64,000 nucleotides of DNA, from NCBI RefSeq assembly GCF_019734195.1, contig NZ_JAASHM010000004.1, positions 118,814 to 182,813 on the forward strand, given 5' to 3'. The stretch comes from Clostridium sp. K13 (GTDB lineage: Bacteria > Bacillota > Clostridia > Clostridiales > Clostridiaceae). A program made the translations under genes and the position numbers. Under the pieces are notes generated by a model. That model saw nothing but the letters and a program-made list of their open reading frames with translations, had not been told where the DNA came from and did no database searches. Below, piece after piece: positions 9,227 to 19,693 of the stretch (position 1 is the first letter of the stretch; the number at the start of each line of letters is the position of its first letter).

Positions 9227-11825
9227 ATTGAAGTCTTTCCTCACTCTTAATAACATTAAAATATATAGCCTTTTCTTGCAAATCATAATAAATTGTTTTA
9301 TCTTGTGGTCTTCTAGTATTGTACCACTCAATCAAATCATTAATTACTTCATAAACTCCACGGTTTATAAGCTTTCCAAGTTTTTTAACAATTATTAATT
9401 CTTCCACAGTAACTATTCCACTACTTTGAATTTCTTTTAACTTTTCCTTTAAGAATATATATTTACATTTGTTTACTCCTAAGCTTTGACCTTCCATTGA
9501 AATTTCAAATGCTTCTTTATATTTATTATTTTTATTTAATTCATTATTATATAAATAAGCTGCAAGCTGTCCATAACACTCTAGATTACCAAGTTCTATT
9601 CCATCTCTATATGATTTTATAATCTCATCTTTATCTATATCTATTAAGCCCTGCTCCCCTAAATATCCTTTAATATATTTTGATGTTCCAACATCTATTT
9701 CTTTAATTTCATCAATTAATTCATATCCCTTTTCTTTATTTTCCTCAACACCTATTCCCTTAAAACAATAATATACAAGCTTTTCTTTTCCCTTTAATGC
9801 ATCTAAATCTATAAGCTTAAATACATAGTAGATAGCTTTTATATCACTTCTTCTGCCTCCAATTCCCTTCTCATATATCTCTATTAATTTTTCTGTTCCT
9901 TCAATGTCATTTTCTTTTGCTGCTTTTTCATACCACTTAATTGCTAAGTCTATATTTCTACTTAAAAATATACCTAACTTATACCAATCTCCTAACTTAA
10001 TCATTGCCTTAACATATTTAGTTTCAGCTGCTAAAGTATAGTAATAATAGGCTTTTTCATAGTTTTGTTCTATTCCAATTCCCTTTTCATATATATATCC
10101 ATACTTAAATATTGATTCTTTTAGTTCATTTTCTACTCCAAATTTTATATAAGTTACAAGATCATTTTTATTAACATCTTTTCCTTCTTTTATTTCATTA
10201 ATCATTATACAAGCTAAATAATCCCCTGCATAAGGTGAACCTAACTCATATGCTTCCTTTAATAAAGCTTTAACAATATCACTTGTTTTGTCTCCAAATT
10301 TATTTAATCTATAATATGCAACTGCTAAAACATACATAGCATGTGGCTCTTTTTTAGCTGCTGCTATCTCCATATATTCCATTGCTTTTTCTAGATTTTT
10401 TTCAACACCTTCTCCATTGTAATATATTATTCCTAATCTTTGTGTGCACTTTAAATTTCCCTCTTCATGTCCTTGTCCATATATTAAAATTGCTTGATTA
10501 ATTAGACCTTCATCTTCATATACTTTTCCAACCTTGAAATATATACTTCTATCACCAAATTCAATTGCTTTATTATATAATTCTAATGCAGTATATACAT
10601 CTTTTTTTACATGAAGACCTTTCAAATACATTTCTGCAAGAGATTCTATACAGTTTGTATCTAAAGATAAATAGCCTTTACTTAAATAGTAATATGCCTT
10701 TTTATAATTAACCTCTAAACATATTCCTTCTAAATATGATCTTCCTATTATATAATAAGCATCCTCATAATCATTTTCTGCTGCTCTCTCAACCCAATAA
10801 TATGCACTTACTAGATTTTCCTCGCATCCCTCTCCATTTTTATACATTAATGATAAAGCATACTGTGATGCTGGAAGGTTATTTTCAGCAGCTTTCTTAT
10901 GCCACTTAAAGGCTTTTTCCTCATCTTTATCTACACCTAAGCCATTATAATAAGCACGTCCTAACTGATAATATGAGCCTACGTAATCATTTTCTGCACT
11001 CTTTTGAAACCACATAAATGCCTTGTTATTATCCTTAATAACTCCATTTCCTTCTGAATATAATACACCTAAGGAATATTGTGCAAAAGCATTTCCTTTT
11101 ATTGCAGCTTTATAATACCATTGATATGCAATTTCATAATTTTTACTTATACCTATCCCCTTATCATAAAATAATCCAAGATAAGTTTCTGCATATTCAT
11201 CCTTATATTTTGCTGCATCTAAAAAATATTTATAGGCTTTTTTACTATCTTTTTTTACACCTCTACCAAAATAATAATTCTCACCTTTTTCAAGAAGCAA
11301 CCGAACTATATCTTCTTTAACTTGAGGCTCATCTACTATATTTTCAATATTTTTTACTGTATTTTTTTCTACATCATTTTTATTTTCCAGCAAATACTTT
11401 TTAAATATCTCTTTTTCTGAATCCAATAATCCTTCTAATATTAAAGAGTAGTTTTCTTCTCCATAATTAGTAACAAACCAGGCTAAAATCTCATATAATA
11501 TTTTCATTTCTGAAAGTTCATCTTCAGAAGCTGTACATTGAGAGTAGTTTACTCTAATCTTTTCAGCCCACACTCTAATCTTATCTAAGATATCAGCAGG
11601 TATTATATTTATTTCTTTTAGTAAGCTTAATCTTTTTTCCCAGTTAAGCTTCTCATCATATAATATATTATTTTTCTTATATATATAATAAATAATATCA
11701 CCAATTATAGCATTAATACTTTCCTCTATATCATCATGAGTTGTCTTTTTCTTTAACTCTTCTATATCTTCATATATATCCCTAAACTCTAGCTTTAAAA
11801 AATCATAACTAAAGATTTTGTTCAT
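9225..11825 (-). CDS. Large Sel1-like (SLR) repeat protein
   Basis: 866 residues. After about 175 residues of charged helical sequence, roughly 17 Sel1-like repeats follow, each about 36 residues with the pattern A-x-x-x-L-G-x-x-Y-x-x-G-x-G-V, then K-A-x-x-W/Y-x-x-K-A-A (for example KAYKYFLDAAKYKDEYAETY and VDKDEEKAFKWHKKAAENN). Such repeats form an alpha-solenoid that scaffolds protein complexes. No signal peptide or membrane segment is visible, so it is probably cytoplasmic. The repeats become irregular after about residue 640. GGAGG lies 4-5 bases before the ATG. It stands alone between terminators, and no partner gene suggests its function. Confidence 0.88.
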   Translation of the reverse strand: MNKIFSYDFLKLEFRDIYEDIEELKKKTTHDDIEESINAIIGDIIYYIYKKNNILYDEKLNWEKRLSLLKEINIIPADILDKIRVWAEKIRVNYSQCTASEDELSEMKILYEILAWFVTNYGEENYSLILEGLLDSEKEIFKKYLLENKNDVEKNTVKNIENIVDEPQVKEDIVRLLLEKGENYYFGRGVKKDSKKAYKYFLDAAKYKDEYAETYLGLFYDKGIGISKNYEIAYQWYYKAAIKGNAFAQYSLGVLYSEGNGVIKDNNKAFMWFQKSAENDYVGSYYQLGRAYYNGLGVDKDEEKAFKWHKKAAENNLPASQYALSLMYKNGEGCEENLVSAYYWVERAAENDYEDAYYIIGRSYLEGICLEVNYKKAYYYLSKGYLSLDTNCIESLAEMYLKGLHVKKDVYTALELYNKAIEFGDRSIYFKVGKVYEDEGLINQAILIYGQGHEEGNLKCTQRLGIIYYNGEGVEKNLEKAMEYMEIAAAKKEPHAMYVLAVAYYRLNKFGDKTSDIVKALLKEAYELGSPYAGDYLACIMINEIKEGKDVNKNDLVTYIKFGVENELKESIFKYGYIYEKGIGIEQNYEKAYYYYTLAAETKYVKAMIKLGDWYKLGIFLSRNIDLAIKWYEKAAKENDIEGTEKLIEIYEKGIGGRRSDIKAIYYVFKLIDLDALKGKEKLVYYCFKGIGVEENKEKGYELIDEIKEIDVGTSKYIKGYLGEQGLIDIDKDEIIKSYRDGIELGNLECYGQLAAYLYNNELNKNNKYKEAFEISMEGQSLGVNKCKYIFLKEKLKEIQSSGIVTVEELIIVKKLGKLINRGVYEVINDLIEWYNTRRPQDKTIYYDLQEKAIYFNVIKSEERLQ

Positions 11826-11922
11826 ATATCCTCCAATGCTATTACTTCTACTATTAGTTTATTATATGGTTAAGGTCTTTATTACGCATCAATTGTAATA
11901 AAAAATGCCTTCGGGGTAAATA

Positions 11923-12010
11923 AAACTCCCAGTATCCATAGGATACTAGGAGTTTTTTGTATTTTGCCTCAGGGGAAAAATACACAGTATGTATATTTTT
12001 CCCCTGAGGC
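11923..12010. terminator. Pair of strong hairpins after the amino acid ABC operon
   Basis: Hairpin 1 pairs 11923-11937 with 11941-11955 (one mismatch) and has T-rich exits on both strands. Hairpin 2 is a perfect 17-bp stem (11966-11982 with 11994-12010) starting 11 bases after the ATPase stop. Hairpin 2 has an A5/T5 end but no U tract; hairpin 1 probably terminates the minus-strand operon. Confidence 0.7.
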
Positions 12011-12021
12011 GAAATACACAA

Positions 12022-12744
12022 TTATAATACCTTTGATAAAAAGTCTATTGTTCTTGGATTTTTTGGATTTGAAAATATTTCTTCCGGAGTACCTTGTTCT
12101 ACAATGTTTCCATTATCCATAAATAAGATTCTATCTCCAACCTCTCTTGCAAATCCCATTTCATGAGTAACAACTACCATTGTCATTCCCTCTTTTGCAA
12201 GGTCTTTCATAACACTTAAAACTTCACCAACCATTTCTGGATCTAAAGCAGAAGTTGGTTCATCAAATAGCATAACATCTGGTTCCATAGCTAATGCTCT
12301 TGCTATTGCTATTCTTTGCTTTTGTCCACCTGAAAGTGATGATGGATAAGCTTTTGCCTTATCAGTTAATCCAACTCTTTTAAGTAATTCCATTGCCTTT
12401 TTTTCTGCTTGCTCTTTACTAAGTCCTTTAACCTTAACTGGCGCTATAGTTAAATTTTGTAGTACAGTTTTATGTGGAAAAAGATTAAATTGTTGGAACA
12501 CCATTCCCATCTTTTCTCTGATTTTATTTATATCTACTTTTTTATCTGTAATATCATTACCTTCAAATATTATTTGCCCTGAAGTTGGTTCTTCTAATAG
12601 GTTTAAACATCTTAAGAATGTACTCTTTCCTGAACCTGATGGACCTATTACAACTACAACTTCACCTTTTTCAATATGCTCATCTATACCTTTTAAAACA
12701 TCATTTTTTCCAAAACTTTTATAAAGATTATTAACGTGAATCAC
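12022..12744 (-). CDS. Polar amino acid ABC transporter ATP-binding protein (GlnQ type)
   Basis: 240 residues, the standard length. It has Walker A GPSGSGKS (34-41), Q-loop FQQFNLFPH, signature LSGGQKQR, Walker [15 protein letters not shown] and H-loop VTHEMGF. It energises amino acid import with the permease, whose gene overlaps it by 14 bases. The gene order is binding protein, permease, ATPase. The transported amino acid cannot be read from this subunit. Confidence 0.95.
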   Translation of the reverse strand: MIHVNNLYKSFGKNDVLKGIDEHIEKGEVVVVIGPSGSGKSTFLRCLNLLEEPTSGQIIFEGNDITDKKVDINKIREKMGMVFQQFNLFPHKTVLQNLTIAPVKVKGLSKEQAEKKAMELLKRVGLTDKAKAYPSSLSGGQKQRIAIARALAMEPDVMLFDEPTSALDPEMVGEVLSVMKDLAKEGMTMVVVTHEMGFAREVGDRILFMDNGNIVEQGTPEEIFSNPKNPRTIDFLSKVL

Positions 12745-13411
12745 TTTTTTTCATTCTCCTTTCTATAAGAGATATAATTCTACCTAATGTAAATGTCATA
12801 ATAAAGTAGAATCCTGCTGCTACTATATATGGCTCTAATCCTCTATATGTAGAACCTACTACAACTTTTGATGCAAACATAAGCTCATTAACCCCTATTA
12901 TTGAAGCCATTGATGATTCCTTAATTATTGCAACAAACTCATTCCCGATTGCTGGTAATATATTTTTAACAGCTTGAGGTATTACTATTAAAACCATCGC
13001 TGTACTTTTTCTCATTCCTAAACTTCTTGCAGCTTCCATTTGTCCTTTATCAACTGCTTCAATACCTGCTCTTACAATTTCTGATACATATGCTGCTGAA
13101 TTTAATGCAATTGCTATTATTGCTGATGTAAATGGACTTAAATCTATTCCAAAGAACATCTTAGAACCAGCATACATAATTAAGATTTGTAATAGCATTG
13201 GAGTTCCTCTAATTATTTCAATATAAACTACTGCTATTATTTTTAAAGGCTTAATCTTCCAAATATGAAAGTTTGAAGTCTTCATAAAGAATAATAAAGA
13301 ACCAAATAATGCCCCAAAAAGTACTGTAATTAAAGAAATTAATAATGTATATTTAACACCTTCTAAATAATAAGGCATATAATCTGGCACGAAACTAAAA
13401 TCAAAATTCAT
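12731..13411 (-). CDS. Polar amino acid ABC transporter permease (HisM/GlnP family)
   Basis: 226 residues with about five membrane segments. The ATPase-docking EAA loop is present ([22 protein letters not shown], about 141-162). The [12 protein letters not shown] stretch (about 88-99) is typical of the His/Glu/Gln/Arg permease family. Its stop overlaps the ATPase start by 14 bases, indicating coupling. The gap to the binding-protein gene holds pairing sequences (13452-13561) that could lower expression of the membrane subunits. Confidence 0.94.
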   Translation of the reverse strand: MNFDFSFVPDYMPYYLEGVKYTLLISLITVLFGALFGSLLFFMKTSNFHIWKIKPLKIIAVVYIEIIRGTPMLLQILIMYAGSKMFFGIDLSPFTSAIIAIALNSAAYVSEIVRAGIEAVDKGQMEAARSLGMRKSTAMVLIVIPQAVKNILPAIGNEFVAIIKESSMASIIGVNELMFASKVVVGSTYRGLEPYIVAAGFYFIMTFTLGRIISLIERRMKKSDSR

Positions 13412-13451
13412 TTTTTATCCCCCTCTTTTTTATATAAAATTTACTATTTAA

Positions 13452-13561
13452 CAGAACCTTTGATAAATTAAAAGCCTTTAGTTAATTAAATAATTAATAG
13501 CGTTAGCAGAATTAAGAATTTGCCCCAAAATTCTTAATTTCTTGATTTTCAATAGGTTCTG
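13452..13561 (-). promoter_or_regulatory. Intercistronic RNA structure between binding-protein and permease genes
   Basis: Outer arms AGAACCT/AGGTTCT (13453-13459 and 13554-13560) enclose a 12-bp inner hairpin (13510-13521 with 13528-13539). There is no U tract on the minus strand, so it looks more like an mRNA-stabilising or processing element than a terminator. Confidence 0.4.
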
Positions 13562-13648
13562 CTATAACTAAATTTTATAATTTATTCTAAAGTTTATTCT
13601 TACTAAAATAGCCCCAATTTAGTAAGCAAAACTTTACAATATAATTAA

Positions 13649-14515
13649 CTATTCGTCTTCTCCAACTATTTTTACACTTCCAGCTAATTCATTAGCCTTT
13701 ACTATATACTCGTCCATCTTTCCAGTTTCATTTAACTCTTTAATAACTTCATTTACTTTAGCTAATAATTGTTCATTATTTTTAGCAACACCTACTGCAT
13801 TTCCACCTGTTTTTTCTTCGTATGTTGGCTCTCCAACTGCTAATTCTGGATTACTTTTAACTGCCATTTCTGCAACTGGCTTTTCCATAACTATTGCATC
13901 AACTTTTCCAGCTTTTAATTCTAAAATTAAATTATTAACATTAGCTAATTGTTGTAAATCAACATTTGGAATTTCAGCTTTTGCAATTTGCTCTTGAGTA
14001 GAACCTAATTGAACACCAACTTTTACCCCTTCTAAATCTTTAAATGTCTTAAACTTGTCCGCATCTTCTGATCTTACTAATATTCCATGTTTTGAGTTAT
14101 AATAAATTTCTGAGAAATCTACTACTTTAGCTCTTTCTTCGGTAGGGTTCATACCTGAAATTACTAAATCAACTTTTCCTGCAGGTAATGCTGCTACTAA
14201 TGCATCAAAGTCCATTTCTTGAATTACTAAATCAACACCTAGTGCATCTGCAATTTCGTTAGCTATATCTACATCAAAGCCTCCGATAACGTCTTTTCCA
14301 TTTTCATCTATGTAGTGAAATTCATATGGTGCATAGTCTGCACTCATTCCAACAACTACTTTTCCCTTTTCTTGAATTGTATTTAATAAATCTTTACCTT
14401 CACCTTTATTTCCATCTGTAGTCTTGTTATCTGCTACCCCACATCCAACAAACCCCATAGTCATTATTCCTAATAATGCACATGCAACTACTTTTTTTAT
14501 TAATCCTTTTTTCAT
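13649..14515 (-). CDS. Amino acid ABC transporter substrate-binding lipoprotein
   Basis: 288 residues. Signal peptide with lipobox FVGC, giving lipid-modified C25, then a family 3 solute-binding domain (GMSADYAPYEFHYID, GFDVDIANEIADALG, DFDALVAALPAGKVDLVISGM). It would capture a polar amino acid outside the membrane and deliver it to the permease encoded next. AGGGGGG lies about 8 bases before the ATG. A 12-bp palindrome, GTATAATTATAC (14563-14574), overlaps the likely -10 region upstream and resembles an arginine-repressor half-palindrome. A basic amino acid substrate is thus possible but weakly supported. Confidence 0.93.
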   Translation of the reverse strand: MKKGLIKKVVACALLGIMTMGFVGCGVADNKTTDGNKGEGKDLLNTIQEKGKVVVGMSADYAPYEFHYIDENGKDVIGGFDVDIANEIADALGVDLVIQEMDFDALVAALPAGKVDLVISGMNPTEERAKVVDFSEIYYNSKHGILVRSEDADKFKTFKDLEGVKVGVQLGSTQEQIAKAEIPNVDLQQLANVNNLILELKAGKVDAIVMEKPVAEMAVKSNPELAVGEPTYEEKTGGNAVGVAKNNEQLLAKVNEVIKELNETGKMDEYIVKANELAGSVKIVGEDE

Positions 14516-14867
14516 ATTTAAACCCCCCTTATTATTACTTGTAAAACATTTCCTTGACTATGGTATAATTATACATCATACAATCATATTTATGCAATAG
14601 TTTTTTATATTTTTTTATTTTTTTTATATTTATGCATAAATTCTATATTTAAAATGAATATTTTTAGTTTTTTTGCGTTTTTTATAAATAAAGAATGTAT
14701 ATTTTTTGTTAGTATATTGTTTTTTTATACACTAATTCTGCATAAAAGTTTTTTTTATATTCATTAACCATTAAAGTCATTGAAAATATTTATTTTATTT
14801 TGTCCATTTTTTCGTACATATTGAATAAAATATTATGAACAACTTATATTTATTTAGGAGTGATTTA
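14516..14867. other. AT-rich divergent promoter region
   Basis: 352 bases of T- and A-tracts between the ABC operon (minus) and the ATPase gene (plus). Apart from the palindrome at 14563-14574 and the AGGAG site at 14856, I see no gene or structured RNA. Confidence 0.5.
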
Positions 14868-15950
14868 ATGTCTACATTAAAGGAAAGACATCTTTTCCCA
14901 GGTGGAAATACTTCAAAAGGGTTCTATTCATTTTATAGATATGTACTTCCACAAGATGATGCCAAACGTATTCTTTGTATAAAAGGTGGTCCTGGAACAG
15001 GTAAATCTCAATTAATGAAAAAAATTGGAGCTCATTTTAGTCAAAAGGGCTATACAATTGAATATCACCATTGTTCTTCTGATCCTAATTCTTTAGATGG
15101 GATTTTAGTTAAGGAATTAAACATAGCTTTATTAGATGGTACTTCTCCTCATATAGTTGATCCTATTAACCCTGGTGCTGTAGATGAAATACTTAATATG
15201 GGTGATGCCCTTGACATGGATATGCTTGCTAAAAAGAAAAAAGAAATAATCTTATTAAATAAAGAAATAGGTAAAAACTTTAAAAGAGCCTATAGATTCT
15301 TAGGTTCAGCTAAATGTATTCATGATGATTGGAGTAATTTAAATTATGAAACTTTAGATTCTAATAAAATTTCTAATCTTCTTGAAAACTTGAAAAATAA
15401 TATTTTTAAAACTGATAAGATAGGCTACGGTAATGAGCGTCATTTATTTGCTACTGCAATTACTCCTGACGGAATAATTACTTATGCAGATTCTTTAAGC
15501 TCTGATTTTAAGAAAAAGTATGTTTTAAATGGTGGCCCTGGATTTGGTAAAACTGATATTTTAAAATTTATAGGTAGTTGTGGCCAAAAGAAAGGTTATT
15601 TTATTGAATATATGCATGATCCTTTTGTTCCTGAACGTATCGAGCATATATTTATTCCTGAAGTTTCTACTTGTATTATAACTAATAATGAAATTAATCA
15701 AGCTAATTATACTGGTATAGACTATAATCTTCTTGATTACACAAAATTTAATTTATCTACAAATAAACTTGATGATATAAAGTATAATTCTGAGTTATTC
15801 TACAATTTAGTTAATAAGGGTATTTCTTTGATTCATAATGCTCATGTATTACATGATGAATTAGAAGCTTATTATATTAAAGCAATGGACTTTTCTGTTG
15901 CTGATGATATTTATGATAAAGTTATTAAAAAATTAGAAAAATACGAATAG
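14868..15950 (+). CDS. Duplicated P-loop ATPase of unknown role (PRK06851-like)
   Basis: 360 residues from ATG 14868, chosen because AGGAG ends 7 bases upstream; an in-frame ATG at 14835 has no ribosome site. The protein has two related halves. Each begins with a P-loop: GGPGTGKSQLMKKIG (about 40-54) and GGPGFGKTDILKFIG (about 221-235). Each P-loop is followed by a KGYxIEY strand and a C/D-P switch-like segment (HHCSSDPNSLDG; MHDPFVPERIEH). I recognise this as a clostridial/bacillar family of uncharacterised ATPases. There is no signal peptide or membrane segment. It is monocistronic, with a terminator 11 bases downstream. Confidence 0.8.
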   Translation: MSTLKERHLFPGGNTSKGFYSFYRYVLPQDDAKRILCIKGGPGTGKSQLMKKIGAHFSQKGYTIEYHHCSSDPNSLDGILVKELNIALLDGTSPHIVDPINPGAVDEILNMGDALDMDMLAKKKKEIILLNKEIGKNFKRAYRFLGSAKCIHDDWSNLNYETLDSNKISNLLENLKNNIFKTDKIGYGNERHLFATAITPDGIITYADSLSSDFKKKYVLNGGPGFGKTDILKFIGSCGQKKGYFIEYMHDPFVPERIEHIFIPEVSTCIITNNEINQANYTGIDYNLLDYTKFNLSTNKLDDIKYNSELFYNLVNKGISLIHNAHVLHDELEAYYIKAMDFSVADDIYDKVIKKLEKYE

Positions 15951-15960
15951 TTAAAATAGA

Positions 15961-16003
15961 AATGAGAACTACAGGTTAATAAACTTGTAGTTCTCATTTT
16001 TAA
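15961..16003. terminator. Bidirectional terminator
   Basis: A 17-bp stem (15961-15977 with 15982-15998, one G-T pair) and T-rich exit lie between the convergent ATPase and GH84 genes. Confidence 0.85.
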
Positions 16004-16010
16004 AATTTAA

Positions 16011-19000
16011 TTATTTGTTTTTCTTTTTTAGAGTTAATACACCAGCTGTTGAAAGTATTCCACTTATTGCAAGTGCTACTGCTGTTGCTTCTACTCCTGT
16101 GTTAGGTAATTTACCTGGCTTATTATTTCCGTTATTTGTTGGAGGTACTGGTTTAACATTTTCTCCTGGTTTATTATTTTCACCTGGTTTATTGTCTTCA
16201 CCTGGTTTATTATTTTCACCTGGTTTATTATCTTCACCTGGATTTGTTGGATTCTCAACTAAAGAATCTATTGCTTTTGTTAAAGCTGCTACAGCTTCAT
16301 CTACTTCTTCTTGAGTAGCTTCTGCATTTGCCATTACTTTCTTAGCATTTGCTAATACTTCTTGTAATGATGCCCATGTTTCTTCTGTATAGCTATCAGC
16401 CTTAAGAGCTTCTGCTTTAGTAATTAAAGAATTTAATTCTTCTTTATTAACTTCAGAAACTTCTTTCTTTGTTGAAGTTCCTATTTCATGAATAGTTGGA
16501 GCAACCCCATCCCATGCAATCTTTATTTCAAATACATTATTTAAGTTAGATGTATCAAATGTATTTATGGCTTTAGATAAAGTACCAACTTCATTCCATC
16601 CACTTTCATTTCTTACAGAAACAACTGCATCTGAAGTAGTTGATGGATTTTGTATTACTGTAAATTGAGTTATATCTGTATTTTCAGAAACTTTGTATAC
16701 AAGACTTCCTGTTTTTGGAGCATTTACTTGTGGTTTAAATGCTGTACCTAACTTACCATCTATTAATTTAGTTGGCTCAAATTTAGCTTCTGCAGCTGGT
16801 CTAATATCAAATGTAACATCATTGTTTGAATATTCTAATGCTAAATTTGTAACATTAAATTTAACTGCATCTTTTCCATTGTTTATTAAACGAGCATATC
16901 TTGCTGCAACAGTTTTTGTTGTATCTTCTACAGCTGTCCATTCAACACCATTAATAGAAGTTTCTAATGTTAACTTATCACTATTTGTAATCTCTGAAGT
17001 AATATTTGTTAATTCTCTAATCTTATTTAATTTAATACCTACATATTGTCCTTCAGCTAATGTAATATCATTTAAATCTGTAAGTGTTGCATTAGATGGT
17101 AAAATATCAACTTTATTTTCTGCTAATGCTTCAACATTTGTGTAAACATTTCTTATTATATGATCTGCATCATCTTTGTTTATTGAGAATTCACGAACTG
17201 ATATCCAGTTATTTAAAATTTCACCAGTTGGAATAGCTCTTACATATTTAGCTGTTACATTTAAATTGTCTATAACTATCTTTTGAAGGTTTGGACCATA
17301 TGCTTCACCATTTAAATCAGTCCAATTTTGACCATCCATAGAGTATTGGAATTTAACATAGTTAAATCCATCTCCAGCTCCTGGCTCACCATGTTCAAAG
17401 ATTATGTTATTAATTTCTGTTGGTTGATTTAATTCTACAGCAACAAAATCTCCCTCTTTAGCAGCTCCACGTACCCACATACAAGATAATCTAGCATTAT
17501 CTCCATCTACTATATTTTGAATATGTCCCCAATATAAGCTTGGTCCCATATTTGTATATGGTAAAAGTGTTAATATATTTGTATCTGGATTTATTGTTTG
17601 GTTAACTTTTTCACTAATTATTCTTGATAAATCTTTTGCAAATGGTATTAATTCTTTTGTACCTGGTTCTGGTCTAGTTTGTCCATCATTTATTGCAGGA
17701 ACTCTATGAGTTCTTGAAGCAGTATATTCTTCTTCACCTTGTACATAATACTTCATTGCTTCATCATAGTTACCTTTTTCTAAAGCAACTGCTGAATTTA
17801 CATATGCAATTGTTGATTCAGCTATATCTCTTAATGAATCAACCCAACCTTTAATTTCGTTCTTTAATAATTCATTTTTAGATTTTTGTGCAAAACTGTT
17901 TGTAGCATTTAAAATTTCTTGATATTCAGCTAAAACAACTTTACTATATTCTAAAATAGATTCTCCAGCGAATAATTTTCTTCTAAACTCTTCAATAACT
18001 GGTCTTATTTCTTCAGATTCTTCTAAAGCTAATCCATGCCAGTTTGGAGATGGATCACTCATGTGCTTAGCAAATGTATATAATTCTTCAGATGCATCTT
18101 CATCTATATATTTGAAAGAATCTTGCCAACTCTTATCCATATCAAAATCTGCTCTGTTCCAACCATAGTCAGCTATTGCAAATAGTGCTACCTTTGAAGC
18201 TTGTGCTTCTTGCATTGGATTCGTTACTATACCTTTAAAGTTATTAACTTCTGGATCTAGCATTTCACCTTTACCCATTAATAATCTTTTTGAATTAATA
18301 TCATTAACTGGCCAGTTTAACCACATGAATGCTTGACGTCCAACTGCTTCTTCAAAGAATTCGAAAGTATCTTGAGTTACATAACCAAGAATTACGTCAC
18401 CTGTCCACATGATATCAACAGTTTCTGGCATTGTACCTATAGTCTTTAAGTAAGCATTGTTAACATCCCCACCAGCAGACTCTTTTGTATATACTTTAGG
18501 AACGAAGATTAAATTGTATACATCTTTTTTAGATAATCTCCACTCTTCTAAATCTTCCATAAGCTTTACTTGGTTTGATTCATCACCTTCAGCATCATCT
18601 GCAAGTACACCAAATTGACGTACACCTATGTTGTATAATTGTTCAAACTTAGCAATAATTTTTTCTAATTCAGCTTGATATGTTTCTTCTGTTGAGAAGT
18701 CCATTCCATCCTTTAAGAATGGGTGAATTGTCCATATGAATTTATTTTTTGTTGCAGTACCAACATCAACTAACTCTTTTATTTCAGCTAATTTTTCATC
18801 TGGATATAATTCTCTCCACTTAAGGCTGTGATATTCATCATCTTTTGGTGCAAAGATATAAGCATTCATCTTAAAGTCTCCACCAAACTCCATTAAGCTC
18901 TTTCTGTTTTCATTGCTCCATGGAATACCATAATATCCTTCAATGAATCCTCTCCATTGACCATCAGAAAAATCTTTGATTACTAAATTTCTGATTTCAG

Positions 19001-19517
19001 ATCCTTCTAATTGCTTAAATATTAATTTTAAAGTTGTAATTCCATAAAAAGCAGCATCTGTATCTTTTCCTAAAACAGCTACTACATTATCTTTTACTGA
19101 TAATATATGAGAATCAAAGTTCTCAAAATGAGTATTATCATTTAAATTATTTTCTGTAAAATAATTATCTACAACTCCATTTGAATTATGTAATCCAACT
19201 AAAAAGTTTGTTTTATCGCTTTTTACTTCTGTAGTTACTTCATATGAAATGCTCTTAATAGATAATACTTCCATAAGTCTATTTTTTGTAGCATCGTCAA
19301 TACCTTCTTCAAAAACAACATTTACATCGTTACCTAAGTTTAATGTTCCGTCATTGTATTCTACACTTTGAGGTATAGGATATATTTCATATCCTTCATC
19401 TTGTTTTTCTACAGCTTGTACATTTTGTACTAACACATTTGGTAGTAATGCAACTAACATAACTAGTGTCATTACTTTAGCCATAAGTTTCTTTAAATTT
19501 TGAGCTTTTAATTTCAT
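16011..19517 (-). CDS. Cell-wall-anchored GH84 beta-N-acetylglucosaminidase (NagJ/hyaluronidase-like)
   Basis: 1168 residues from ATG 19517, with GGGGG 9 bases upstream; an in-frame TTG at 19523 is too close to that site. Order: signal peptide (1-36); GH20b-like N-domain (about 40-180); GH84 catalytic barrel from RGFIEGYYGIPW (about 189) with the catalytic pair D307-D308 in LADDAEGD; helical region (about 500-640); F5/8-type carbohydrate-binding domain (about 660-790, YWGHIQNIVDGD); a second galactose-binding-like region; FIVAR helices (about 1035-1090); PGE(D/N)NK repeats; sortase signal LPNTG at 1137, a membrane helix and KKKNK. It removes GlcNAc from host glycoproteins or mucins at the cell surface. 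An AATAAAACA/TGTTTTATT palindrome (19561-19579) upstream may be an operator. Confidence 0.93.
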   Translation of the reverse strand: MKLKAQNLKKLMAKVMTLVMLVALLPNVLVQNVQAVEKQDEGYEIYPIPQSVEYNDGTLNLGNDVNVVFEEGIDDATKNRLMEVLSIKSISYEVTTEVKSDKTNFLVGLHNSNGVVDNYFTENNLNDNTHFENFDSHILSVKDNVVAVLGKDTDAAFYGITTLKLIFKQLEGSEIRNLVIKDFSDGQWRGFIEGYYGIPWSNENRKSLMEFGGDFKMNAYIFAPKDDEYHSLKWRELYPDEKLAEIKELVDVGTATKNKFIWTIHPFLKDGMDFSTEETYQAELEKIIAKFEQLYNIGVRQFGVLADDAEGDESNQVKLMEDLEEWRLSKKDVYNLIFVPKVYTKESAGGDVNNAYLKTIGTMPETVDIMWTGDVILGYVTQDTFEFFEEAVGRQAFMWLNWPVNDINSKRLLMGKGEMLDPEVNNFKGIVTNPMQEAQASKVALFAIADYGWNRADFDMDKSWQDSFKYIDEDASEELYTFAKHMSDPSPNWHGLALEESEEIRPVIEEFRRKLFAGESILEYSKVVLAEYQEILNATNSFAQKSKNELLKNEIKGWVDSLRDIAESTIAYVNSAVALEKGNYDEAMKYYVQGEEEYTASRTHRVPAINDGQTRPEPGTKELIPFAKDLSRIISEKVNQTINPDTNILTLLPYTNMGPSLYWGHIQNIVDGDNARLSCMWVRGAAKEGDFVAVELNQPTEINNIIFEHGEPGAGDGFNYVKFQYSMDGQNWTDLNGEAYGPNLQKIVIDNLNVTAKYVRAIPTGEILNNWISVREFSINKDDADHIIRNVYTNVEALAENKVDILPSNATLTDLNDITLAEGQYVGIKLNKIRELTNITSEITNSDKLTLETSINGVEWTAVEDTTKTVAARYARLINNGKDAVKFNVTNLALEYSNNDVTFDIRPAAEAKFEPTKLIDGKLGTAFKPQVNAPKTGSLVYKVSENTDITQFTVIQNPSTTSDAVVSVRNESGWNEVGTLSKAINTFDTSNLNNVFEIKIAWDGVAPTIHEIGTSTKKEVSEVNKEELNSLITKAEALKADSYTEETWASLQEVLANAKKVMANAEATQEEVDEAVAALTKAIDSLVENPTNPGEDNKPGENNKPGEDNKPGENNKPGENVKPVPPTNNGNNKPGKLPNTGVEATAVALAISGILSTAGVLTLKKKNK
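16155..16250 (-). repeat. 18-bp tandem repeat encoding PGE(D/N)NK linker
   Basis: About five in-frame 18-bp units code for the wall-spanning linker before the LPNTG signal. The count is prone to slippage, so it may vary between strains. Confidence 0.8.
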
Positions 19518-19651
19518 TCTCAAAATTCCCCCTTTGTTAATATTAATCTATTGCATAACCAATAAAACAATGTTTTATTAGGTTTTACAAACTCATTTTT
19601 TTATTTTTTTCTCATTAATAATATGATTTATTTATAAAATTTAAATTTTAA

Positions 19652-19693
19652 GACAAAAAAAAGCTGAAAAGGATATAATAATCCTTTTCAGCT
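19652..19693 (-). terminator. Terminator of the Fe-S protein gene
   Basis: A perfect 13-bp stem (19662-19674 with 19681-19693) is followed on the minus strand by eight U residues. Confidence 0.9.

Noticed and set aside
13452..13561. T-box or riboswitch between amino acid ABC genes
   Set aside because: No T-box (TGGNACCGCG-like) motif or known aptamer blocks; only simple stems.
16155..16250. Regular 18-bp repeats that could suggest a CRISPR array
   Set aside because: They are in frame and encode the PGE(D/N)NK linker of the GH84 protein; there are no spacers or cas genes. The same applies to 43170-43270.
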